DNA from: Bacteroidota bacterium
Lineage (GTDB): Bacteria; Bacteroidota; Bacteroidia; AKYH767-A; OLB10
Direction: 5' to 3'
NCBI GenBank assembly: GCA_016709725.1
Contig: JADJMG010000007.1
Location: forward strand, 186,001-250,000
Length of the DNA: 64,000 bases
The notes below the pieces were generated by a model, which had not been told where the DNA came from, ran no database searches, and saw only the letters and a list, made by a program, of their open reading frames with translations. Shown here in pieces: positions 17,219 through 27,312 of the stretch. The position numbers were made by a program, and so were the translations under genes. Within the stretch, counting starts at the first letter, position 1; every line of letters begins with the position of its first letter.

Positions 17219-18997
17219 TTAATTGGCAATCAATCCTTTAAATTGGATTTCAAATAAATTCTTGTAGTGTCCACCTTTCGACAAAAGTTCTAAATGATTA
17301 CCACTTTCTACGATTTCTCCTTTCTCCATGACGATAATTCGATCAGCATTTTGAATGGTAGCTAAGCGATGTGCGATGACTATGGATGTTCTTTTAGAAG
17401 TTAAACTTTCAGTTGCTTTCGTAATTACTTCTTCGGTGTCGGAGTCAATACTGGAAGTAGCTTCATCGAGCACTAAGATGGATGGATTGTAAGCATAAGC
17501 CCGAACGAAGGAAATCAATTGTCGTTGTCCGGTTGACAAAACCCCGCCGCGTTCTTGAACAACGAAATCATACTTTCCAGGTAGTGATTCGATAAAGTTA
17601 GCCGCCCCAAGATCTTTGGCTGCTTGATGTACGGTTGCGAGAGAGATGGAGTCATTTTTTAAGGTGATGTTATTCAAAACCGTATCGGAAAACAAAAAAA
17701 CATCTTGCAAAACAACACCAATTTTACCTCTTAAATAGTGTAAATCGTAATCGTTGATATTAATATTATCAATTAAAATTTCTCCTTTGCTAATGGTATA
17801 AAAGCGATTCAGTAAATTGATAATGGTCGACTTTCCCGCTCCTGTAGCACCAATGAATGCAACCATTTCATTGGGTTGTATCTTAAAATTAATTCCTTTT
17901 AATATCCAGTTAGGCGTTTCTGTTTCGATGGAAGATTCGTCATATGTAAACCAAACATTTCTAAATTCAATGATGCCTACAATTTTTATTGGTTGTAAAC
18001 TACCATCATTCACATTAATTTGATCTTCGTCCATCACTTTGAAAATACGCTCAGAACTTACCATGCCCATCTGCAAAGTATTGAATTTATCGGCTAACTC
18101 TCGGATTGGTCGGAAAAGTAAGTTGATGTACATAATAAATGCCACCAAATTTCCAAAGGTTACTTCGTCTCGAATTACTCCGCCAGCCCCATACCAAACT
18201 ATAAGACCAATGGAAATGGCAGAAAGAATTTCCACAACAGGAAAGAAAATCGAGTAATACCAAACCGAACGATTATTTTCATCACGATGCAATTTGTTGA
18301 TGTCTTTAAACTTCTTGTATTCTTCCTCTTGCCGACTAAAAATTTGAACGATGCGCATTCCGGTTAGATGTTCTTGAACGAAAGTATTCAATGCAGACAC
18401 TTGCGTGCGTACTCCAGAAAAAGCGGATTTAATTTTATTTTTAAATATGTTGGTCGCAAGGAGTAGGAGGGGAATAGTACTTAAACTGATGAGCGCAAGT
18501 CGCCAATCGACCACAAACATCACGGTAATAATTACGGCTAACTGTAAAATATCGCCAATGATAACAATCAATCCCTCCGAAAAAATATCCGCAATGGTTT
18601 CCATATCAGAAACACTTCGAGTTACGGAAGCCCCCACAGGTGTTTTGTCAAAATACTGGAGTCGAAATTGACTCATTCTTTTGAACAATACTTCGCGCAT
18701 ATCACGAATTACATTTTGCCCCAACAAATTCGTATTCCAAGAATGAAAATATTGCAAAATAGATTGTGTTACTAGCACGAATAACATCGCTGAGCTCATC
18801 AATAGTAGTCCGCGAACATCACCCGGTGATAAATAATGATCGAGGATGTATTGTGTCATTAATGGACGTAATGGTCCGAGTAACGCCAATGTAATAGTCA
18901 GCCCAATGGACGCATAAAACACCCTACGATAAGGCTTCGAGAATATAAATATTCTCCTGAGTAAATTTGAGTCGAATGCTTTTCCGGTTACACTCAT
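17219..18997 (-). CDS. MsbA-like ABC exporter (fused membrane and ATPase domains)
   Basis: The 592-residue half-transporter works as a homodimer or heterodimer in the inner membrane. The N-terminal ABC membrane domain (about residues 20-310) has six helices. The C-terminal ATPase has Walker A GATGAGKST, Q-loop GVVLQDVFLF, signature LSTGQRQLISF (an LSGGQ variant), Walker B ILVLDEATSSID and the H-loop IVIAHRL. The MsbA/multidrug exporter type fits, possibly lipid A or glycolipid export, but the substrate is not shown. Its ATG overlaps the truA stop (ATGA), so the two are probably translated together. Confidence 0.93.
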   Translation of the reverse strand: MSVTGKAFDSNLLRRIFIFSKPYRRVFYASIGLTITLALLGPLRPLMTQYILDHYLSPGDVRGLLLMSSAMLFVLVTQSILQYFHSWNTNLLGQNVIRDMREVLFKRMSQFRLQYFDKTPVGASVTRSVSDMETIADIFSEGLIVIIGDILQLAVIITVMFVVDWRLALISLSTIPLLLLATNIFKNKIKSAFSGVRTQVSALNTFVQEHLTGMRIVQIFSRQEEEYKKFKDINKLHRDENNRSVWYYSIFFPVVEILSAISIGLIVWYGAGGVIRDEVTFGNLVAFIMYINLLFRPIRELADKFNTLQMGMVSSERIFKVMDEDQINVNDGSLQPIKIVGIIEFRNVWFTYDESSIETETPNWILKGINFKIQPNEMVAFIGATGAGKSTIINLLNRFYTISKGEILIDNININDYDLHYLRGKIGVVLQDVFLFSDTVLNNITLKNDSISLATVHQAAKDLGAANFIESLPGKYDFVVQERGGVLSTGQRQLISFVRAYAYNPSILVLDEATSSIDSDTEEVITKATESLTSKRTSIVIAHRLATIQNADRIIVMEKGEIVESGNHLELLSKGGHYKNLFEIQFKGLIAN

Positions 18998-19762
18998 ACT
19001 TGAAAAAGATATTGACGTTTTGCAGTGATGTATGGATATTTCACTTCCTCTAAAAATAATCCGTGAGCAGGAACGGTTTTGCCCGCTTCGGTGCGATCCA
19101 TACTTTCTAAGATGGACTTGAATTCTGACACAGAAATTTTTCCAGTCCTACCTCATAAAAAGTTCCCACCATTGCTCTAACCATACCTCGCAGGAAACGA
19201 TTGGCCGATACCGTGAATCGTAAATCATCGCCATTTTCAATCCACTTACATTCGGATACCGTACAGTTTTTGGTGACTTGATTCCCGCCGCGTTTTGCAA
19301 AGCATGAAAAATCGACATGCGATAAACATAAATCACAAGCTTCATTCATAGCATCTACATTAACAGCTTGACGATTAAACCAGAAATAATTATTATTAAA
19401 AGGGCTCGGTTTTCTTTTTATGTAATAACTGTAAGAGCGTTGGATCCCATCAAATCGAGCATGAGCATCTGGAGCAACCGAAATTAAGTCGTACACGCGA
19501 ATATCTCGAGGAAGAAGAGAATTGATCTGGAATAAAGCTTTTTCTACATGATCAATTTCAGTGGATAAGTCGAAGTGAGCATAAAATTGAGAAGCATGAA
19601 CACCTTTGTCGGTTCGTCCACAACCAGTAGTTTCAATTTTCTCTCTAAAACCATGGTGAAAACCTCATTTAAAAATTGCTGAACCGAAACATCATTAGGT
19701 TGAATTTGCCAGCCATAATAAGCGGTTCCATCGTAGGCGAGACTGGCGAAATAACGGTGCAT
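18994..19762 (-). CDS. truA: tRNA pseudouridine synthase A, frameshifted in this assembly
   Basis: TruA makes pseudouridine at positions 38-40 of tRNA anticodon arms. The reading starts at ATG 19762 (MHRYFASLAYDGTAYYGWQ). The frame then shifts near 19641-19650 and continues REKIETTGCGRTDKGVHASQ, which holds the catalytic Asp in GRTDKGVHA. It runs on through HARFDGIQRSYSYYI and RFLRGMVRAMVGTFYEVG. A second shift at the five-base A run (plus-strand T's 19137-19141) leads to KISVSEFKSILESMDR and HGLFLEEVKYPY. The stop at 18994 overlaps the next start by ATGA. Adding one base at each site restores the gene, so sequencing error is more likely than loss of an important tRNA enzyme. Confidence 0.92.
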
Positions 19763-19765
19763 TTG

Positions 19766-19773
19766 CAAAGATA
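19766..19773 (-). promoter_or_regulatory. -7 promoter element of truA
   Basis: The minus strand reads TATCTTTG and ends only 3 bases before the ATG at 19762, so transcription would begin at or inside the start codon: a leaderless mRNA. It also rules out the upstream TTG as start. Confidence 0.55.
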
Positions 19774-19863
19774 CTCAGGCTAATCTTTCTTTTTGTAAGA
19801 TTTGATGAAACATCCCTAATTCATTGGCGTAAAAAGCATTATATTAATCTCAAAAAGAAACGT

Positions 19864-20703
19864 ATGTTCAATCCATTTCTCCCTAAAGCGATCAAACAAC
19901 ATTTTATTCAGTATGATTCTGTAGATGTAATTCCACAGGAAACATTTGATCGAATTCGAAAGGGATTTGAAAAACAATATTCTGAGAATCCAATGGTTAG
20001 CATTGTTGTTATTGCATACAATGAAGAGAAAACGATTTTAAAATCCCTGTCATCTTTGTCTTCACTTACTTCCAAATATTCGTTTGAAGTGATTGTGTCC
20101 AATAATAATTCTACAGACAGAACACAGGAAATACTAGATAAGTGCGGAGTGAAGTCTGTTTTTCAATCGCTTCAGGGAGTCGGTAATGCACGCGACGCAG
20201 GTTTGCAAATTGCAAAAGGCAAGTATCATTTATGCGCCGATGCGGATAGCATTTATCCAGAAAACTACATTGATGAAATGATAGAGCCTCTTGAATTGGG
20301 CGATGCGATTTGCACATACGGTCGCGTATCTTTTTTACCGGATGGTGATAAATCAAGATTTTCCTTAAGTGTATACGAAATTTTCAAGGACATAGCGATC
20401 GGACTTCGTGCGATCAAACGACCTGAACTCGTAGCAGGCGGAGCAAGCCTAGCATTTTTTACGCGTATGGGAAAGCAAATAGGCTGGAGAACAGATGTGG
20501 CTAGGGGAGAAGATGGTCAAATGGTATTAGCCATGAAACGATTTGGTAATGTGAAGATGGTAAAGACGAATGGATCCAGAATTTGGACCACAGCAAGAAC
20601 ATTGGATCGTGATGGAAATTTTTTAAACTTGATTGGAAAGCGAGTTAAAAAGGAAATCTCTAGAGTTCATTTTTACTTTACTCCATCAAAACAAAACGCT
20701 TAA
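19864..20703 (+). CDS. Family 2 glycosyltransferase
   Basis: The 279-residue GT-A fold protein has MVSIVVIAYNEEKTILKSLSS, then FEVIVSNNNSTDRTQEIL, then LCADADSIYPENYIDEM, where D-A-D is the metal-binding motif. GVGNARDAGLQIAKG fits as well. The C-terminal acceptor part has GGASLAFFTRMGKQIGW and ARGEDGQMVLAMKRFG, the usual ED motif. A basic tail without clear membrane helices ends it. It would move a sugar from a nucleotide donor to an unknown acceptor in the cytosol. It is separate from the polysaccharide locus, and its end lies 2 bases from the end of the convergent tpiA. Confidence 0.88.
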   Translation: MFNPFLPKAIKQHFIQYDSVDVIPQETFDRIRKGFEKQYSENPMVSIVVIAYNEEKTILKSLSSLSSLTSKYSFEVIVSNNNSTDRTQEILDKCGVKSVFQSLQGVGNARDAGLQIAKGKYHLCADADSIYPENYIDEMIEPLELGDAICTYGRVSFLPDGDKSRFSLSVYEIFKDIAIGLRAIKRPELVAGGASLAFFTRMGKQIGWRTDVARGEDGQMVLAMKRFGNVKMVKTNGSRIWTTARTLDRDGNFLNLIGKRVKKEISRVHFYFTPSKQNA

Positions 20704-20704
20704 A

Positions 20705-21469
20705 CTAAGGTAGCGATTTAATTATATTAACAAAGCTTCGTGATTTCAGAGAAGCTCCGCCGATCAATCCTCCGTCAACATCTGGAAGCGCAAAAATTTG
20801 TTTTGCATTTTGATCATTGCAACTCCCTCCGTATAAGATGGAAGTTTGCTCAGCTATTTCTTTTGAATATTTAGTACTGATGGTAGCGCGAATAAAGGCA
20901 TGCATTTCTTGTGCTTGCTCTGGACTTGCGGTTAATCCAGTCCCAATTGCCCAAACGGGTTCATAGGCAATAATGCATTTTTTGAAATCATCTGGTGACA
21001 AATGAAAAATTTCATTCGTTAATTGTTGTTCAATTATTTTAAAATGAATTGCTGAATTTCGTTCTTCTAACAACTCTCCAATGCAAAACACAGGTGTAAG
21101 AGAATATTGGATTGCCATGTTTATTTTTTGGGAAAGTTTATCTCCCGACTCATTAAAATAGCTTCTTCTTTCTGAATGTCCAATAAGAACATGATTGGCT
21201 CCGTAAGATTGAATCATGCTTGCTGCTATTTCCCCGGTATAAGCACCAGCAGCATGATCATTGCAATTTTGTGCGCCCACATGAATTCTGGAATCACCAT
21301 TACAAAGTTGAACAATGGCACCAAGATGAATAAAAGATGGAAAAAGAATTACTTTTAAATCTCTAATTTCTTCATCCTTTAACATTCCAGTGATTTCAGA
21401 AACTAAAGCAAAAGCTTCGTCTCTATTCAAATTCATTTTCCAGTTCCCTGCCACTATTTTACGAGCCAT
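20705..21469 (-). CDS. tpiA: Triosephosphate isomerase
   Basis: TpiA interconverts dihydroxyacetone phosphate and glyceraldehyde 3-phosphate in glycolysis. The 254-residue TIM barrel has the active-site Lys in VAGNWKMNL near residue 12, His in LIGHSERRSYF and the base Glu in IIAYEPVWAIGTG. The phosphate loops are ILYGGSCN and GGLIGGASL. All motifs and the length are normal. A -7 element (21492-21499) lies in the 48-base gap after the beta-helix gene, so it is probably transcribed separately from the cluster upstream. Confidence 0.98.
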   Translation of the reverse strand: MARKIVAGNWKMNLNRDEAFALVSEITGMLKDEEIRDLKVILFPSFIHLGAIVQLCNGDSRIHVGAQNCNDHAAGAYTGEIAASMIQSYGANHVLIGHSERRSYFNESGDKLSQKINMAIQYSLTPVFCIGELLEERNSAIHFKIIEQQLTNEIFHLSPDDFKKCIIAYEPVWAIGTGLTASPEQAQEMHAFIRATISTKYSKEIAEQTSILYGGSCNDQNAKQIFALPDVDGGLIGGASLKSRSFVNIIKSLP

Positions 21470-21491
21470 ATTTCATGTATTGAAAGAAAGG

Positions 21492-21499
21492 CAAAGATA
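21492..21499 (-). promoter_or_regulatory. -7 promoter element of tpiA
   Basis: The minus strand reads TATCTTTG, 22 bases before the ATG. Confidence 0.5.
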
Positions 21500-21517
21500 C
21501 TAAATATACTCGATGTG

Positions 21518-23152
21518 TTATTCTTCAAAAACAGAGATTTTCACCAATGAACTCGTCATCCTTTTCCGAATCAGTAGAAAATTGAGCCCTGGCTGTAAAA
21601 CGTTTCCTTGAATGGTCTTCAGTTGTTTCCCTTTTTCATAGTAAACACGATCTATCGTTTTGATTTCTCCTCCCAATAGATTGACCAATGCAAATTCTAT
21701 CCATCCTTCGTCGGGATTATCAAAATGTATCGTGGTTTTATTGGTGGTGCTTACTGGATTTGGAATCGCATTTTCATGTGCATAATGATCAACACTGTTG
21801 TTTCTCAGATATTCAGATTCAAAAGGTCCAATGTCGATACTGTTGCCTATAATTCTCATTTGATCATTATAGTCGAAACTGATTTTCAGATGCTCTAAAT
21901 TAGCACCTCCATCGATTAGAAAAGAACCCTCTTCTGCAGAGTAATCGTCTTGCCTGTGGTTACTAAATCGAACCGTCGACATATCCGTGGTTGTGAAATT
22001 ATTGCTTACATCAATTTGCTGCGACAACGTATTTATAAAAGCAGCTTTGTCATCTACAATAAGATAGCTTTCTTGAACGATTACATTATTCTTAATAGAG
22101 TTATTAGTTGCTCCTTTTGCATTAAGAAATCGAATTCCTTCGAACTTTGGATTAATGATTAAATTATTTACAATGTGAAAATATTTTCCAGGAATTGAAG
22201 CATTTCCTTCAATGTATATTCCATACTTCCCGCTTGGCAAATTATTTTTATATCCTGGTCGAATTATTTGATTGTTGTAGATGAGTACATCACCCAATCC
22301 TTTGCAGTAAATTCCCAATCCTTCCCCATCAATTATTTTGTTGTTATAGATTTCACCAGTACTCCCTTCACCTAATGCGATCCCAGTCATTTGCCAGTTG
22401 GCTAATTGCTGACTGTCATGTTTAATTTGATTGTGATGGATTTTAGTATTAAGGGCTGAGGCTACTTGAATTCCATCCCATCCTGTATTTTCTACACGAT
22501 TGTGATGAATATTGACATTGTGAAGTAACGCAGGTAAAACAACACTTGGAACACCATTGCATTGAACCGTTTGTCCTTGGTAAAAAGTGCTACCTATGTA
22601 CATTCCTTCAGTACCTGTATCATGTACATAGCAATGATGAATTACGGTGTTCTCTTGCGTAAATGAATTGCGATCAAATCCACAGTACGGTTCCGTTTTA
22701 GCAATAATTCCTGCATATTGGGAATTTCCTACTTCAACAAATTCAACTTCAAAATCTGAACTGAAATCTCCTATGCTTAATCCACTTCCGATTCGATTAA
22801 ATATTCTGATTCCAAATGGTGAAGTTGAATCTCCCGCGCCTGAAATTTTAATATATTTAGATTTACGTATGGAAATTCCAAAGTAATGATCACTATTAAT
22901 TTCAACAATTCCACCTTGATTGATAATGGTGATGGGTTGCTTTGGGGATCCAATTATATTTTTGAAAATAATAAAGGGTCGAATTCCTTTCAATAAAACA
23001 AGCGAATCTCCTGCTTGTAATGAGTTGTAAGGAAATAGAGTTCCATCTATAACGAATACTGTGGAATCGACAAGTATGCTTTTCTGCGCTTGACCTTTAG
23101 TCGTAACAAGTATGAGTGAACATAATAATTGAAAACACCAGATTCTTTTCAA
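21518..23152 (-). CDS. Secreted right-handed beta-helix protein
   Basis: The 544-residue protein has a signal peptide (MKRIWCFQLLCSLILVTTKGQAQ). A long run of parallel beta-helix rungs follows from about residue 60 to 400. Its short repeating units include IFNRIGSGLSIGDFSSDFEV, NVNIHHNRVENTGWDGIQVA, NTKIHHNQIKHDS, GEIYNNKIIDGEGLGIYCKG and DVLIYNNQII. Such folds often bind or cut polysaccharide, but no catalytic motif can be named. The C terminus has a sorting-domain shape (AIPNPVSTTNKTTIHFDN ... LVKISVFEE), so surface export by T9SS is likely. It starts 7 bases after the LruC gene, so the two form an operon. Confidence 0.85.
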   Translation of the reverse strand: MKRIWCFQLLCSLILVTTKGQAQKSILVDSTVFVIDGTLFPYNSLQAGDSLVLLKGIRPFIIFKNIIGSPKQPITIINQGGIVEINSDHYFGISIRKSKYIKISGAGDSTSPFGIRIFNRIGSGLSIGDFSSDFEVEFVEVGNSQYAGIIAKTEPYCGFDRNSFTQENTVIHHCYVHDTGTEGMYIGSTFYQGQTVQCNGVPSVVLPALLHNVNIHHNRVENTGWDGIQVASALNTKIHHNQIKHDSQQLANWQMTGIALGEGSTGEIYNNKIIDGEGLGIYCKGLGDVLIYNNQIIRPGYKNNLPSGKYGIYIEGNASIPGKYFHIVNNLIINPKFEGIRFLNAKGATNNSIKNNVIVQESYLIVDDKAAFINTLSQQIDVSNNFTTTDMSTVRFSNHRQDDYSAEEGSFLIDGGANLEHLKISFDYNDQMRIIGNSIDIGPFESEYLRNNSVDHYAHENAIPNPVSTTNKTTIHFDNPDEGWIEFALVNLLGGEIKTIDRVYYEKGKQLKTIQGNVLQPGLNFLLIRKRMTSSLVKISVFEE

Positions 23153-23159
23153 AATCGTT

Positions 23160-25222
23160 TTATCGAATTATAATTTTGTTCGGATCAATATAGCCAGGTG
23201 AATTCTGGTACCAGTCAGGATAGCTCGCACCACCAGATTGCACCCAACTGGAGAATTTGAAGTATGCATTAATGATTTGACTTTTCTCAACCACAATTCT
23301 GTAGTTGTCTGGTATATTTAAACACCATGGTAAATTGATATCAGATTTATAGTAAATACCTGTAGCAGGATTAGATCTGTCTTTTCCGGTGTTAAATATA
23401 CTCACATCGGCTAAGCTGGTAGGTGGTTTATTAACCATGTGAATTTCTTTGCCTCGGTCTTTATTGATAATTAAAAATGGATTAAATGGCGCGCTTCCTA
23501 AAGTAGACATTGGAATAGGTGAATTAAAATCAATGACTAACGTGATCGTGTCACTTATTACAACTGGTGATTCGGGTTGAGTATTTACATAGTATCCCAC
23601 AGGTTGTGCAGCTAAATTGCGAGAGTTATCAAAGGCGATAATAACCGCTTTGGCTTGCCCAGCTTCAGTGCCATTAGCACTCAGTGAAATATAATTTTCA
23701 GTAAGCCTTGAACCTGTTACGCTTTTGATAAGTGCCGGAGGAAATGGTAGTTCAATACCAAAACCATTTTGGTACGAGCCACCGGATGCTTTTACAAAGA
23801 TTTTTGCTGTAATTCGACTGGTTTCATTATTTCCATTCTGAATGGAATTAAACAGGTAGCCAACGATTAGATCATTCAAATCATAATCTCCACTGTATGG
23901 CCATAAATCTTCAAATGCTAAATAGCCCAAAGTTGAAGAACCAGGATAGTATGTATTAAATGCCATATTCGCATCAAATGGGTATTCATCCATGTTATCT
24001 TGAACACCATCACCGTCAGTATCTCCCAATAGGTTGATGGTATTAATTTGACTTGTAGATAATGCGTTCGAAGGAAATGATTTTATATAAAAGACGTTAT
24101 CATTAAAGTCATCAACGTTTGCAGCAGATCTTTTCATGTCCTCAAATCCAACTACCATTTTCTCTTCTATTGGATCCCATAAAAGAACATTATGCGTTTT
24201 GTAACTTGTTTTTGTTTCAGGATTCAAAATCGAGTTTGAATAAAATTGAAGCGTCCCGTTTCCAACAAGTCTCGTAGTTGAATTATAGGCGTTTGTTAAA
24301 AGTACAAATCCAATCATCGTATCCACTCCACATTTTCCTAAGTAAACTTTATCGCCTGAAATTAATCCTCCTCCAGAGTTAAGATAGGAAAAATTTGGAA
24401 ATACAATATTCAATTTTGCTATAGCACTCGTGGTTAATGGCGGGTTATTTTTGTGATATTTGTAATACCCAATTGTATTTTTTCTAGTGACTCCTTCATG
24501 AACAAAAGTCATCCATAGATCAGCTGTTTGGTTAACGGATATAGCAGTATTTACATTGCTGGAAATGTATTGAGGATTTTTAGCAGTTACAGAAAGGTTT
24601 TCTGGAAGTGATTGGTTAATCCTATTTAAAAATGCACTGCTAACCGCATCCCTTGGTGTACTTAGATAATTAGGCAAACCTGTGGGTGCCCACGTTCCTA
24701 AATAAACTTTTGGAGGGACCGCTAGTACTCGGTATGAAGATGAATTTATATCGAACTCTTTGTATTTAGGTTCGGCAAAAACTAATGTTTGAGGATTACT
24801 TCCTCCTAAAGTCAAAGAAATTGACCCCCTTGCGCATTGACTTTAGCATTGTTGGGTAGTCCAATAAAGTCTGTATTAATAATAACTTCCTTAAGGTTTC
24901 TTGATAGTTTAAAAGTATGAATTAGTTTGCCGTTGGCCTTTGTAAAACCTGTATATAAAACTTCTCCATTGTTCTCTGGAATATCGGTCATGATTCTGAT
25001 TTTAACTCCTGAGATTGGAAGATCATTACTCGTTAAGGTACTTATGTTAAGGTTAAAATCTTTTCTGAGCTCATAATCAAATGAAGCTGGAATTTTCAAC
25101 TGCATCATATCAGTAACTACGGCAGTTCCATCCGAAGCTTTGTATTCATCGATCTCCTTTACACAAGATTGTAAACCAAGTAGGCAAAGTAATAATATCC
25201 AATTGTATTTATTATTGTACAT
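23160..25222 (-). CDS. LruC-domain lipoprotein, frameshifted in this assembly
   Basis: The 5' part (25222 to about 24830) encodes a lipoprotein signal (MYNNKYNWILLLCLLGLQSC, lipobox LQSC) and an Ig-like beta region (IPASFDYELRKDFNLNISTL). The rest is in the next frame. It contains LLGDTDGDGVQDNMDEYPFD, a calcium-loop-like motif, and then LAFEDLWPYSGDYDLNDLIVGY, the hallmark of the LruC domain. C-terminal beta-sandwich text follows. The shift is at the C5 run at 24825-24829 on the plus strand; one more base there gives AQGGSISLTLGGSNPQT. LruC proteins are large lipoproteins of unknown role first noted in Leptospira. It is followed at 7 bases by the beta-helix gene. Confidence 0.83.
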
Positions 25223-25371
25223 TTTAATCGTGATTTTTTTAATTATGTACCATATTACGTAAGTTAATTTGATGGAGTTGGTTCAAATTCCAATATTTCT
25301 TACATTACATATTCTGTAGTAACATAATTAATTTAATTTAACTTAATTTAAACACTTTACTACGGTGAGTT

Positions 25372-26561
25372 TTACTTCAAATTGTTACCTACTAACTTTC
25401 GAGTAGACTTTTCCCAAATGGCAGACTGATTTCCCTTTATAAAGCGAAAGAATCCTAAAATTGCAGCATAGTTCATCATGGTAAAATAGTAGGGTATAAA
25501 AAACGTCTTAATTTTTAGCTCTTTCTTTTCAAGATGATACCCTAAAAATGCAAACAAATAAAACAAGATATGTAAGAATAATATGATTTGATATAGTGAA
25601 CTGTTTTTAGCTAGTAAAATATTGAAAGGAATCGTACACAATAAAAAAAGAGGGGCAAGGGTCCATCGAAGTACTCGATGTGAAATGTATTGGAATGTAA
25701 GTATAGGATGTTTAAAGAAATTAAACAAACTTCCAAGTCGACTCATAGCTTGCCATCCACCAGCACAAATTCTAATTTTTCTTTTAATTCTTCGTGACTA
25801 TTGGCTGAGGCTGTTTCAGTAGCTGTTGCTGTTGGATCATACATTACTCGATATCCTGCTTGCGTGATTCTTAATGAAAGAACAAAATCGTCTAATATAG
25901 TATCTTCTTCTAATGGACGGAATAAATGCTTGCGAAAGGAAAATAATTCGCCAGCTGCACCCACTACAGTATGCAAGCGAGCATCAAATCTTTTGAGCAG
26001 GGACTCATATTTCCAGTAGAAACCTTCGCCTGCTCCTGCTGCATTTTCTTTTTCACCTTGTCCTATTCTTTTTTCCCCACTCACAGCTCCTATTTCTGGA
26101 TTGATATAATGTCGAACCATATTTTTAATGGTGTTAGATGGTAAAACAGTATTAGCATCAGAAATTATTATAATCTCACCGTGTGCATGAGCAACGGATC
26201 TGTTTTCAGCGGCAGATTTTCCCCGACGAATTGGATCGTGGAGAACCTCTACTTGTTCATATTGCTCTAGCTTGATTTGTGAACCGTCCGTACTTCCATC
26301 TGTAATGAAAAGAATTTGCAGCTTTTCCTTTGGGTAGTCTAATTGCAAAGTATTTATCACTTTGCTTTGTAAAATTTCAATTTCATTGTAACAAGGAACA
26401 ATGAAGGTTACCGTTGGTTCAAATTGGGGATTGATGATTGTATAGTTTTTTGTCAGGTATTCTTTGACTTTAACAAGACCAATTAAAAGAATTCCATAGC
26501 CAAAATAGGCGTAAAAAATGATGACAATAAATGTCCAGAATAGTATTTCTAGTAGGTTCAT
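25372..26561 (-). CDS. Membrane-bound family 2 glycosyltransferase, frameshifted in this assembly
   Basis: The start at 26561 (MNLLEILFWTFIVIIFYAYF) opens with a membrane anchor. The GT-A domain has TVTFIVPCYNEIEILQSKV, LQILFITDGSTDGSQ, IIIISDANTVLPSN and ILDDFVLSLRITQAGYRV. The frame shifts at the T5 run 25776-25780 (plus strand). Adding one base joins HEELKEKIRICAGGWQAMSR to LGSLFNFFKHPILTFQYISH and the membrane helices after it. GGWQA is the expected (Q/R)xxRW-like region. The protein probably adds sugars to a lipid-linked polysaccharide at the inner membrane. Its ATG overlaps the acyltransferase stop (ATGA). Confidence 0.88.
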
Positions 26562-27199
26562 ACGACTTCTTTTAATGGGGTATAATGTGGCACAATCTTT
26601 TCCCAATTGCCAGTAACTTCATTGTACTGTTTTATTATTCGTGCGGGGTTGCCAGCAACAATGGAATAGTCGGGAACACTTTTGGTAACAACACTTCCTG
26701 CTGCAACAACTGCGTGTTTTCCTATTGTTACTCCAGCCGTGATCACTGAATTTGCTCCAATCCAACTATCATTCCCAATGGAGATTTTTGCGGTAGTGCA
26801 TGGTTGCATTCGGATGGGTGTTTTTATATCTTCATATCCATGATTTAAGCCTGACATCACAACATTTTGTGCAATGATTACATGATTTCCAATCTGAATA
26901 GGTCCAATGAGAACATTGCTTATTCCTACTCGGGTATTGTCACCAATTAGTACAGCACCCATTCCGTTGTTCACTACAGAAAAATCTTCTATGGTCGAAT
27001 TTTTTCCCAATGAAAAATCATTAAATGGAAGTACATCCATTCTTGTATTCCAGCAAATGCGCGCGCCTTTTCCTTTTTTATGTTTTAAAGGATTGACCAT
27101 TAGTTTTACCCACAATCTAGGTCGAGATTGATTTTTAGGCATGAGTAAATAAAGGACTAGCTTCTTTAATGCTTGATTTTTCTTGATGAATTCAATCAT
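26558..27199 (-). CDS. Hexapeptide-repeat acyltransferase
   Basis: The 213-residue protein has the left-handed beta-helix of hexapeptide transferases. Isoleucine/valine-led hexads run from about residue 70 to 185 (VVNNGMGAVLIGDNTRVGIS, VLIGPIQIGNHVIIAQNVVM, ISIGNDSWIGANSVITAGVT, IGKHAVVAAGSVVTKSVPDY). It also has the end motif SIVAGNPARIIKQYN. The active-site-like His is in GLNHGYE. It resembles WbbJ/WcaF-type sugar O-acetyltransferases, which decorate surface polysaccharide. Only 4 bases overlap the glycosyltransferase gene, so they are co-expressed. The substrate is unknown. Confidence 0.87.
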   Translation of the reverse strand: MIEFIKKNQALKKLVLYLLMPKNQSRPRLWVKLMVNPLKHKKGKGARICWNTRMDVLPFNDFSLGKNSTIEDFSVVNNGMGAVLIGDNTRVGISNVLIGPIQIGNHVIIAQNVVMSGLNHGYEDIKTPIRMQPCTTAKISIGNDSWIGANSVITAGVTIGKHAVVAAGSVVTKSVPDYSIVAGNPARIIKQYNEVTGNWEKIVPHYTPLKEVV

Positions 27200-27312
27200 G
27201 TTTTGATGAACTATGCTAGATTTTACGTGTTTTCTTTGAAATGGTTCAATTCTTCTTTAAATTAATTGATTTAGTTGTAACTGATGCACTCCATTGAGCG
27301 TAGAAATAATAT

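Noticed and set aside
19137..19141. Programmed ribosomal frameshift in truA
   Set aside because: No slippery heptamer with a downstream structure was seen, two shifts would be needed, and the same change occurs in many unrelated genes of this assembly.
25223..25371. Regulatory repeat of TTAATTTAATT units
   Set aside because: The repeats are only AT-rich sequence of low complexity, with no palindrome or promoter match.
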